Assembly (NCBI GenBank): GCA_028641055.1
Contig: CM054057.1
Location: 327,638,482-327,702,481, forward strand
DNA: 64,000 nucleotides
Origin: Alopecurus myosuroides
Taxonomy: Eukaryota > Streptophyta > Magnoliopsida > Poales > Poaceae
Direction: 5' to 3'
In this document: piece after piece, positions 33,301-43,016 of the stretch
How the letters are laid out: each line of letters opens with the position of its first letter
Numbering within the stretch: the first letter of the stretch is position 1
Translations under genes and position numbers: made by a program
The notes under the pieces: generated by a model
The model's input: the letters and a program-made list of their open reading frames with translations, nothing else
Told to the model about the DNA's origin: nothing
Database searches by the model: none

Positions 33301-36300
33301 TGGTACTTTAATGATAAAAAATGGACATAAGTCATTTGCTGTTTCTTCATTTTGTGCTCTCCGGAAATAATTCAGCTCATTGTAATATGAACATCAAGTG
33401 CACACCATAATGTACGAGATTTGGCATGAATCAATTGAGTGAAACCACCTCGCTCAGTGGACATACATAGATAAAACTACCTTTCCTTTTCCTGTTTCAT
33501 CAACCCTTTCTTTTCTTCTTTAGACCGAGCGAGGACATTCTTGATTTTCTCATTCTATTTACTTTTCGTCTTCAGTGTTCATGCCATCTAAGAAAATAAG
33601 AAAGAAAAAGATGCATGAACAATTTTCTTATCAGGGATAGAAAGCGGGCACGGAGAAGTGATCTGCTCATGCGTAGCCTAAGCTTATGCTTGATGGCCGT
33701 GCTTCTATCGTTCGAGATTACTGCTGGATGGCAATGTGCATATGCTTGTCGTTGGGGCAGAGATGCTGGCTTATCACAGAACGGGAGACACAAGAGACAG
33801 GATTGCACAGCTAATCTCTCTTCCAATTTATTCTGAATGCAAATGAATCTTTCCATCTCTTTCTCAAAATATCGAATGCCAAAAAAAAGCAGCAGCAGCG
33901 AGTCCTCTCCTTCATGACAAAGAGGCACCTACAGTTTATCCATTTCCTGATCAAAACACATCGGCAGTTCATCCACACCCAGCCAAACACGCAGCAGCGC
34001 CTCAACAAGCGGCCCGTCCAGGACCCTGCTTTTCCTGTATCCATCTCCACCACCGACGCCGCCCTGGTCGCCTACTCAGCTCAGTGCACAGCTCAGTACA
34101 GGACTGTGCACCCCTCTCTACATGCAGCTCTTCCTCTCAATCCACATGCCATGCCACGGCTTGGCCCCGACCTAATTATCTCATTTCTCCAAGAGGTGAC
34201 CTGGAAGCCTACTCAGCTTCCATTCATATACAACTCATATCGGTGTGGAAGAAGCTGGCCACGTCACGAGGTATGTGTCCTCTACCTTGGTCCTCGCCGT
34301 CGCAGGCCACCTGTGGACACTCGCTGAGCTGCTCCGGGTTCCGCTGGTCTCCTCATGCTGAATGTAGAGGCATGGCCCAATGATCTCCAAATCGTCTAGC
34401 TTGCCGGATGTTCTGGCCGGCCGGCGAGACGTCGAGCAGCAGCTGACGACCTCTTCTTTATCTGGGTGGCATCCGACGACTGCGGTTAGGCGAGTTACAG
34501 CTAAGTCCAAGAAGTCGGCACGGGTGAGCCACAAGCAGCGGCGAGAGAGAGACGGCTAATCGTGCGTGAGCGTGAACGAGATTTCGGCAGGCAGGCTGCA
34601 ACTTGGGCGGGCGACGACTCGAGCAGCTCTACTCGGGTGGTACTTCAAGTGCGCATGTTCCGGTGAACTTGTGCAGCTCTGCTTAGTCTGTCGCGGACTC
34701 GCAAGCTTCCTATATATAGGACGATCCAGCGATCCGGATTGACCTTGATAGCTCGATTTTGACCTTTGGCCGTGTGCGACTCATGCAAGATCGTGGGATG
34801 GATTTGTTGGGAATCACGTGACGAGGGGAGGGGATAGGAGCGAGGATTCAATCAACTAACCGAGCAATCTTTTGATTCGCAAGGAACTCGTTCCGATTAC
34901 TTGCTGGCCTGCGGGGCCAGGTACTCACGTGAGTGCGTGCACGTATCGGGCGTGACAAAAAGAATTAGTAAACACGACGTACGTGCAAAACGAAACGGAC
35001 ACGAACGCTACAAACCACGCGTGGACGAACAAAACATAAACCGTAACGCTTTTGGGGGAGGGTAATATGGTAAAATTGATGTTGGACCGCAAGAAACCTT
35101 TCTCCCTTTATTATTAGGTAAAGATTAAATTGTGTGAATATATTTTTGTGTTGCAATATTGTTTTCTAGCATGTACAAGTTGTGTAAACTTGTTTTCTAA
35201 GGTTTACTTAGCTATTTTATCATGTTAGATTGTGTGGACTTGAGTGGAGAAGAAATAGGATTTATGAGAATAGCATATGTTTATTCTCTAGTTTATACTT
35301 GCATAGAATTTTTGAGTGATAAATTTATGTGCAAGCACTTGGATTGTTGTGTTGGGATATTAGGTCCAGTACCATTTTGGTACTGATATTTTGTTGGTAT
35401 CACCTCTACTAGATTGCACTTGAGTTGGTAGAAAAGCATGAGTAGCTTTGTCATGATTATGAAAATGTTGGAAAAATTCTCTCATGTGTAGAATTTTTGG
35501 CACAAACAATTGTGGTTGTGTAGCCACATATTTTTGTGTTGTGTTCATAGGACCAGTAGCATTTTGATGATGCTTTTTATGAGTACTTGACCCCTAGAGT
35601 TTTCACTTGTGTGGAAGTAATAGCATGAGTAGCATTACCTTGCTTATTTTAGCAGCCTATTATTTTCTACTAGTATGGTTATTGCACTAGGTGCTAGTTT
35701 AGATTTTTGTTAATTTTTAGCAAGTATGACCAGAGGCCTTGTGCCATCTTAATGATTTGATATGCTAGTGGAACACCCACTGGTGTCATTGCATTTTTGG
35801 TGGAAACATTATTTCCCCCACACTAAATGTATTTCTTTTATATAATTCTCTAACTAATGAGTGCCTAGTATTTTTGCCTTGGGATTTTTAGTGCTAAATG
35901 AAAATGTGTATGCTTATGTTTGTAAGTGGTTGTAATCATGTGTGGCTTGCTAGGAAAAATCCATCTTTGGAGTGTTGTTTGATTCCTCTAGTAATGCCCT
36001 TTTTATTACCACTAGTATGTAGGAGTTGCCCTGCAAATGGATGCCTTGTTTTATTAAATGGGATATTTTTGTCATAGCAAGTATAGATGTTTTTCACTCC
36101 TGTTTTTATGACATGGACCCTCTGGTTGTATTTCAATTAATTGATTGAAATCATCCATTGATTCATGTTTGAGTAGTACTAGTTTCCCTAGCATTTTTGT
36201 ATTGAATTATTTTTCCTGCCAACTTGTGTTTGGTAGATATTTGTGTATCCTTGCATGAGGACATGTTTTCATTTCCCATTATGATAACATGGTTCCTTGT

Positions 36301-36332
36301 TTGCATTTTAGTACTTTACATATTATGCATGC
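30347..36332 (+). mobile_element. Chromovirus (Tekay-like) LTR fragment inside the T2 antisense gene
   Basis: It starts TGTCACATCCCAATTTTGGA, the style of chromovirus LTRs in cereals. It follows their layout: an AT-rich start, a GC-rich promoter and leader (about 31500-32290), then a long AT-rich part. No gag or pol is present. The right end is uncertain, lying just before gene sequence resumes near 36333, and no target duplication (agatc on the left) recurs there. A diverged local duplication is visible around 35365-35480 and 35550-35650. It holds a further insertion, 32859-35113. The GC-rich ORFs are leader sequence, not genes. Confidence 0.55.
32859..35113. mobile_element. Unclassified insertion with possible 8-bp target duplication
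   Basis: The segment starts ctaggaaacgtgcccgtgcg and ends tttctccctttatta. TTAGGTAA lies on both sides (32851-32858 and 35114-35121). No terminal inverted repeat is evident. It contains AT-rich sequence on the left and GC-rich exon-like sequence near 33900-34600, with no domain recognised. The left end word is common in grass genomes but I cannot assign a class. The duplicated octamer could be part of the element ends. Confidence 0.45.
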
Positions 36333-38481
36333 TTGCATGAGGACATGTGGGAGTATCAAGGCTCGGAGGATCCTAGCCGAGTTAGTCGCGAAGAGCTCTC
36401 GAACGTTGAGTTTGAGAAGAAAATCGCGGCTATCACCAGTCTGAAGGTGGGAGAGAAATTTCCCGACTGTACAGTCGCAGCTTTTGACGCGTCGAAGCCT
36501 CCACCAGTCGCGGTTAGTTTACCCTTCTTCTCTTCTTTTGTTTTCTTTTTTATTCTGAGCTTTAGTCGATTGAATTTTCTCTTGCTTTCTTCTGTCTTCT
36601 TTGCAGAGCCTAGCCGTGGCCAACTGCTACCCTCCAGTTTCGGGAGAGGACGCTTTGGGGTTATTGGCGAGTAACCTGGACGACCCAGCCGATACCAATG
36701 TCGCCGATGCTTCTTCAGGCTCCGAGCACGATTCTTCGGATGGTGCAGAGGACTCGAATGGTGGCCTCCATCACCGCAAGCGTCGTCGAGTGGAGGATGA
36801 TGAGGCTACCCCCAAGGATAACTCCTTGGAGGAATCGCCCGGGAAGGCTCCCATCTCTGCGACTCCACTGCGCTCACTCGCCCCTTCTCCTTCATTCCCA
36901 GTAATCCCAACCGCCTGGAACGCGGATATGCTGGATGAAGATGAGATGATGAGTAAGTTCTTCTCCTCGTTCTCAGTCGAACATTTTTCTTTGCATCTAT
37001 GTTGATGCTTTGTTTTTTGTTGCAGTTTGCAAACAATTAGTCATCGCAGGTACGCTTCTTCCCTTCCTCCCGAAAGGAGGAATAGAGCAGGAGCTGCGGG
37101 TGAAACTCCCACTGCTGGCACCGTCCAGAACTCGCCCAGCGTAGCCCCCAATGTGGCGACTGCGGAACACGAAATTCCCAGTTTTGCTGCCGGGGCTTCA
37201 GCTTCGAAAGAAGTGACGGATAGCTCCGCAGATCCCCTCTCCCGCGCCAAGGGCCAGGTAAATTCTGTTACTCGTCTTTAAATTGTTATCGGGTGCACGA
37301 CAGTGCTCCCGATGGGAGTAGCCCCCGAGGCTGTAGTCGATCGCATGCGATCGGCTGCAGGCTCAAAGTTTGTCTTTTTCTTCTTCTTGGTTTTATCGGG
37401 TGCACGGCAGTGCTCCCGATGGGAGTAGCCCCCGAGGCTGTAGTCGATTGATTGCAATCGGGTACAGGCTCCAAGTCTTTCTCTTCTAATTCTTCTATCT
37501 TTGAATTTCTTGCAGTCGCTCGTTGATTCCCTTGCGGCGATTGGCCGTCGTGTTGTTTTCGCTGAGTCTGAGTGTGGGACGCTTCGAGCAGACCGTAGTC
37601 GACTCGCCTCCGAAAACGAGCTTCTTCGGAGTAAGTTTTTATCATCTTTTCTTGTTTCTATTCCTTCGTCAATTCTTGGCTTCTGACAAATATCGCTATG
37701 CAGCTCGACTCGAGTTTTTGGAGGCCGAGAAGGATAGTCTCTCTGAGCGGGTAACTACTCAGGAGGCTGATTTAGCGGCTGCTCGACAAGAACTTGAGGC
37801 CTCCCGCATGCGATCGGAGGAACTTGAAGGAAAGCTCACGGATGCCCAAAGCGCTTTGAAGAACCTGCAGGATGCTGGCAATAAGGCGGATTCTGACCTT
37901 GTCACATTCCTTCGTCCTCTTGCTGAGCGTCTTGCGGGTAAGCGATTTTGGCTCTCGCAATTTCATCTTCTGTCCTGGTGAACTTGCTGAGTCTTGACAT
38001 TCTTTTCTTTGCAGGTCTTCTGGGTGTTCCTTTGGAGATTCCTGGGATCCAGCGGGTAGATGTGCTAACCGACACTCTTGCTCAGCTCAAGAGGCATGCC
38101 GAAGGAGCTTGCTCCTTGATTCGCAATGCCACTCAAGTGTTGACGCAATTGCACGGTCGCCTCCTCGCCAACGCTGCATCTCCACCTGCGCTAAGCGACC
38201 TGCTGAAGATCTTCTCGGAGAGTAATCTCCTGGATGCCTACGCAGTCGCCCAGTCAGAGTCTGGCGCAAAGACGGCGATCCAGTTCGCGTTGGCGCATGG
38301 AGTCAGCGGTTTGGAGGAGGCCTACTTGGATCTCCCAGTCGACCCCTCCACGGGCAAAAAGGTACGGCTCTCTCGTTTTGGCGAGCAAGCCGCCATCCTT
38401 GCTCGGAAGTTGTCTGAGCTGTTTGCTCGACTCAAGGGAGGGGCGACTGCCGCTAGTGGGAGCACCACTGTAGCTTCTTAG
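36333..38481 (+). pseudogene. T2 antisense gene, exons 2-8
   Basis: After the insertion the gene resumes (MWEYQGSEDPSRVSREEL) and continues through GT-AG exons with matching phase. They are about 36333-36512, 36607-36953, a 24-base mini-exon 37026-37049, 37091-37257, 37516-37630, 37704-37937 and 38015-38481. The third is acidic (EDSNGGLHHRKRRRVEDDEA), with a likely nuclear signal. The sixth and seventh are coiled coil (LEAEKDSLSERVTTQEADLA). The last, with LAHGVSGLEEAYLDLPVDP and then VRLSRFGEQAAILARKLSEL, is the usual end of these genes. Function unknown. From 36333 on the exons are open, so decay here is mild. The break is the upstream insertion and deletion. Confidence 0.7.
37288..37490. 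repeat. Tandem duplication in an intron of the antisense gene
   Basis: Two copies of about 107 bp (37288-37394 and 37395-37490) share atcgggtgcacg, the palindrome ctcccgatgggag and the polypurine-like tagcccccgaggctgtagtc. A third, partial copy of ctcccgatgggagtagcccc is at 38604. Confidence 0.8.
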
Positions 38482-38696
38482 TTTTGTTTTTTTCTTTTGC
38501 TTTTCCAGCTTGATTGTAATGAACCTTGGGATGTATTCCCGTACTTTCATTGTCTTTAATCGAGATGTTCTTCTGGAAATTGCTTCTTGTTGTTGTATAT
38601 TTTCTCCCGATGGGAGTAGCCCCCGAGCACTCGTCAAATGTGCGACTAGAGATACTTCGAATAGGGCGTCTTACTTCTTTCCTTGTATTCTTCCAG

Positions 38697-39503
38697 GACA
38701 CTGGGGTTGCCGCAGAACCTTCAGGTGGACGTGCTGCTCCAGCAAATCCTCTTGTGGCCGCTGTCGGTACCTATGCGGGTCTTCGTGATAGGGTCCAGGA
38801 GGGTGAGCGCAAGCTGAAAGCTTTGCGCGGGGTAGCCGATGTGGCGAAGTCCAAGCAGAAACTGGCGATTGAGCGCGAACAGTTTCTGATGGACGAGTTA
38901 GCTTCTATCGCTAGGGATTTACTGTGTAAGTAATATAGCCCCCTTGTCTTCTTCGTCTCGTTTCCTTTTCTGATCATGCATGTCTGCTCTTCAGTTGTTA
39001 AGCCGGATGATAGGGAGGAAAAACAGTGGGTAGAGAACCACATTCATCAAGAAGCTGGTAGCTCAAAGCCTCATGCGAATAATTTTTGGTCTGATCGCAG
39101 TCGAGGCTTTGTGCTGGCTACTTTGAAGTTTCGTGTCATCCAGGCTAGAATTCTCGTGAGCTCTTTTCATGAGGTCTTGGTCGCGATGAACGCTTCATTT
39201 TATCCGCTGGAAAGGGGTCCTGAAGACTGGAGCTATCTTCTCAGGCTATTCGGGCGAGAGGGAGAGATTCGCGGGTGTGTGCGTAATCAGATGATTTGCG
39301 GCGCGGTAGTGGCTCTCTCCTTTGTCCGAATATGGCATCCTGAGATAAATTTTAACTCCGTAGCCAGGCTTCCAGATGGCCCAATCGATGATATTTCTCC
39401 GTATTATGATGCTGTTCGTCCCGCAGCAGAGAGAATCATTCGACTGACCTCTGAGGAAGTAGATAGAGTGTTGGCAACGGAAAATGCTCAGCGCTTTGAT
39501 TGA
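38697..39503 (+). pseudogene. T2 second antisense unit: alternative 3' exons
   Basis: Two exons, 38697-38925 and 38995-39503, are joined in phase across a GT-AG intron. They encode a coiled coil (LRDRVQEGERKLKALRGVAD) followed by a globular end with FWSDRSRGFVLATLKFRVIQ, MICGAVVALSFVRIWHPEIN and SPYYDAVRPAAERIIRLTSE, stopping at 39503. It has no start codon of its own. Either it is a truncated second gene, or it is reached by splicing from a donor inside the last exon of the first unit (ggcaaaaag|gtacgg at about 38360). It is transcribed away from the antisense promoter, toward integrase. Function unknown. Confidence 0.6.
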
Positions 39504-39784
39504 TTGTTGGATGTGCACATCCTGTAATGCTGTATAGTTGTAAAAACTGTTGTAAGGTGTGTAACCTTGTATATATAAATATTCTTGTGATGATTAGTTG
39601 TAGGCGTAGCCCCCGTGTGTTTTTTATGGGGTGTTTACCTGTAACTATTTATCATGTAAGAATGAATAATCTTCGAATGAATATGGTTGATAAACCATGT
39701 ATTTTATTGCGATGACTGGGAAGTCATGTATTCGAGCTACAAGAGTGGCTAGTATAGCCTTATTTGTTGTGAGAACAAGTAAAT
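39504..39784. other. Intergenic stretch between converging T2 genes
   Basis: The 3' ends of the antisense unit and of integrase face each other here. No gene seen. It includes gtagccccc at 39606, a partial polypurine-like word. Confidence 0.5.
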
Positions 39785-41220
39785 CTAGGGATAAAATTTG
39801 CGGAGGTGTGCAATATTCCAAGGATTGGAATAGATTCCTCCAGTCGATGGATTCTTCAGCCTGTAGGCTCCTCCTGGGATGACTTCGTGTATGATGAAGG
39901 GTCCTTCCCAGGGTGGCTCGAGCTTGTGTCCTTCCTTCTGTTTGAGTCGCAGCACTAGATCTCCAACCGCGAATGCCGTGTGACGTATGCGGCGACTATG
40001 ATAGTTTCGCAGTGATTGCTGATATACTGCGGATCTTGCGAGCGCAATGTCACGCATCTCGTCGAGTGCGTCCATATCTTCCGCGAGTGCCTTGTTGGAG
40101 GTTTCTTCGCTGTAAGCCACAACTCGTGGGGCGCTGAATCTAACATCCTCGGGAAGGACTGCTTCTGCCCCGTATACCATGAAAAATGGTGTGTAGTTTG
40201 TGGATCGGTTTGGAGTTGTGCGGAGGCTCCATAGTACGGAGGGTAGCTCTTCGGCCCAATGTCCTGCTGCGGGGTGTAGACGATCGAGTAGACGTTTCTT
40301 GAGTCCAGCTGAGATTAAGCCGTTGGATCTTTCGACTTGTCCGTTCGTTTGCGGGTGGGCAACTGAAGCAAACTTAAAGTTGATGCCTTTTTCCTCGCAG
40401 AACTGTTGTGTCTCCTTTGCTGTGAAGTTTGTACCATTGTCTGTAATGATGTCGTGTGGCACCCCGAATCTGCATACGATGGAATCGAGGAACTTGACGG
40501 CGCATTGGGCGCTAGCCGAAGTTACTGGCATGGCCTCGATCCATTTGGTAAATTTGTCGACTGCGACCAGTAAGTGTGTATATCCACCTGGCGTGGACTT
40601 GCGTAATGGTCCTACCATATCCAGCCCCCATTGTGCGAAGGGCCAGGCTATGGGTATCATGTGCAATTCCGTAGCGGGTGCATGTGGCCTTGGTGCGAAT
40701 CGCTGGCAAGCGTTGCACCGTTCGACCAGGTCCTTTGAATCGGTGGCTGCCGTGAGCCAGTAGAATCCTGCTCGGAAAGCTTTTCCCATGATTGTTTTCC
40801 AGCTAGCATGATGTCCGCAGTCTCCTTGGTGGATGTCCTGGAGTAATTCTTTGCCATCTTCGGGTGCGATGCAGCGCTGAAGTATACCCGAGATGCTTTG
40901 CTTGTATAATTCCCCATTGACCACCCGAAAGGATTTGCTGCGTCTGATTATCTGTCGAGCCTCGCGAGGATCGGCCGGGAGCTGTCTGTTGATCAGGTAG
41001 TCGAGATATTTCTGCGTCCAGACTGGCTCGACCAGAAAAACCTGCCGTGAAATGTTATGAGTAAGCTCGATAATGGCGACTTGCGGGCTGACCTCTGTTT
41101 CTGGCACCGCGGGTGTTCCTGCAGCTTTCTTGACTTTGACTGAGCGCTTGATCATCCGCTCGAAATATATTCCTGGCGGTATAGGTGTATTTGTGGAACC
41201 CATGTTTGCCAGTCTATCGC
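39785..41220 (-). pseudogene. T2 integrase (frame intact, upstream frame lost)
   Basis: The frame is open over the whole integrase: HHCC finger (HQGDCGHHASW to CNACQRF), then the DDE core with WGLDMVGPLRKSTPGGYTHL, ITDNGTNF and NGQVERSNGL. The C-terminal domain follows (GDLVLRLKQKEGHKLEPPWE, GPFIIHEVIPGGAYRLKNP) and the stop is at 39785. T1 ends within this last domain, so T2 shows the native end. The frame differs from that of the RNase H region because of a one-base change near 41220. Integrase would insert the cDNA with a 5-bp stagger, as the ATCCT duplication shows. The catalytic residues themselves are all present. Confidence 0.9.
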
Positions 41221-41984
41221 TTCTTCGTTGCTGGATCTTGCAATGTGCTTCAGCTCGCACCCTTTGAAACTTCCCTCGAGTAGGTTGTACATGTCGCGAT
41301 ACGCGACCATGTTTTCAGCAATTGCGTCACATTCTTTCATTGTCTGCTGCACGATGAGATTGGAGTCGCCGTAGATCATTAATCGGGTAGCTCCACAGGC
41401 GACTGCCATCTTCATCCCATGCAACAGGGCTTCATATTCTGCGTCGTTGTTCGATGCTGGATCTGCTGGTGGAAAGTCCAGTCGTAGGACGTATTGCAGC
41501 TTGTCTCCCCTGGGCGATATGAGGACAATTCCAGCTCCTGCTCCTTCGTTTCTTTTGGACCCGTCAAAGTACATTATCCAATTGCTCGTGTACTCAGGCG
41601 GTCCGGGCGTTTGTAATTCTGTCCACTCGCTTAGAAATTCCACGAGTACCTGGGATTTGACTGCGCTGCGTCCTGCATAGGTGATGTCCCAAGCGCCCAG
41701 CTCGATGCTCCATTTTGCTATTCTTCCGGATGCCATAGGGTTGTTCATGATTGTCCCGAGTGACGCATCATTAACCACTGTGATGGCGTGCTCCTGGAAG
41801 TAGTGCTTGAGCTTTCGGGCTGTAAGAACAACTCCATATGCGAGCTTCTGGTAATGAGGGTATCGTTGCTTGCATGGCGAGAGCACTTCACTGATGTAAT
41901 AGATCGGTCGTTGGACTCCGTACGCTTTGCCCTCTTCAGGTCGTTCGACTACGATTGCTGTGCTGATGACCTGGTTTGTGGCGG
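41221..41984 (-). pseudogene. T2 RNase H plus archaeal-type RNase H
   Basis: Read on the minus strand this begins with the end of Ty3 RNase H (LSPCKQRYPHYQKLAYGVVL, TARKLKHYFQEHAITVVND) and goes into the additional RNase H. That second domain shows MYFDGSKRNEGAGAGIVLIS, NDAEYEALLHGMKMAV, YGDSNLIVQQT and SNEEA. The DGS, E and D positions of the active site are visible. Two RNase H domains in a row are the recognised mark of the Tat lineage. The frame is lost at about 41220 by one base, so integrase is out of phase, and near 42007 on the RT side. The segment 41887-41984 is in the same frame and open. Confidence 0.85.
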
Positions 41985-43016
41985 CTAGGTATAAGTAGAG
42001 TGGCTCCTTTCTTGCGGTGTTGCAAGGACGCGCCTGCTTTGCAACGATCGTTTCAAATCTGCGAACGCTTGCTTAGCTTCTGGTGTCCACTCGAATTTGT
42101 CTGTCTTCTTCAGCAGCTTGTAGAAGGGTAACGCTTGCTCTCCCAATCGTGCGATGAACCTGCTTAGGGCGGCTGGTCGCCCTGCGAGCTGTTGGACTCC
42201 GCGTAGATTGGTTGGCTCCTTCATAGTCAAAATTGCTTGTATTTTCTCTGGGTTGGCTTCGATGCCTCTGGCGGATACCAGGTACCCGAGAAGTTTTCCT
42301 GCTGGAACGCCAAAGACGCATTTGGTCGGATTGAGCTTGATCCTGTATGCGTTGAGGGCGTCGAATGTTTCTCTAATGTCCTCGAGGAGTGTGTCCTCAA
42401 CTCGAGTCTTGATGACGATATCGTCAACGTACACCTGTACGTTCTTGCCAATGAGCTTGGCGAGGCATTTTTGCATGCAGCGCTGGTATGTTGCGCCTGC
42501 GTTCTTGAGCCCGAAGGGCATTGTCGTGTAGCAGTATACACCGTGAGGCGTGATGAATGTTGTCTTTTCCTCATCTTCCTTTTTCATCCGGATCTGATTA
42601 TATCCCGAATAGGCGTCCAGGAAGGAGAGGCGTTGACAGCCTGCCGTAGAGTCCACGATCTGGTCGATTCGCGGAGGGGAAAGTTATCCTTGGGGCAATG
42701 CTTGTTTAACGACTTGTAGTCGATGCATACCCGAAGGATGTCCGTGTTCTTTTTGGGGACCAGCACCGGGTTTGCTAACCAGGTGGATATCTTGATCTCC
42801 CTGATGAATTTTGCTGCTAGCAATCTGTTTACTTCTTCTCCAAGCGGTTTCTGCTTGGGTTCTGAAAATCGTCGAGTAGTCTGTTTGATGGGTTTGGCAT
42901 CTGGAAAAGCCTTCGAGTGAGTGCTCGGCAAACTCCCTGGGTATTCCTGGCATATCTGATGGCTGCCAGGCGAAAATTTCCCAGTACTCACGGAGGAGTT
43001 CGACGAGCGCGCTTTC
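41985..43016 (-). pseudogene. T2 reverse transcriptase
   Basis: It follows the gag-protease TAG in the same frame (ESALVELLREYWEIFAWQPS). It then suffers a one-base gain near 42905, a one-base loss near 42673 and another loss near 42007. Between these, RT is well preserved: LLAAKFIREIKISTWLANPV, VCIDYKSLNKHCPKDNFPL, MPFGLKNAGATYQRCMQK and the catalytic VQVYVDDIVIKT (YVDD). The indels make a working polyprotein impossible although the active site is intact. Confidence 0.9.

Noticed and set aside
36240..36352. Repeated cttgcatgaggacatg as the target duplication of the chromovirus fragment
   Set aside because: Both copies lie on the right side (36252 and 36331); the left flank of the fragment does not carry it.
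41152..41260. Overlap of RNase H and integrase frames as a programmed frameshift
   Set aside because: T1 reads through this point in a single frame, so the T2 frame change near 41220 is a one-base mutation.
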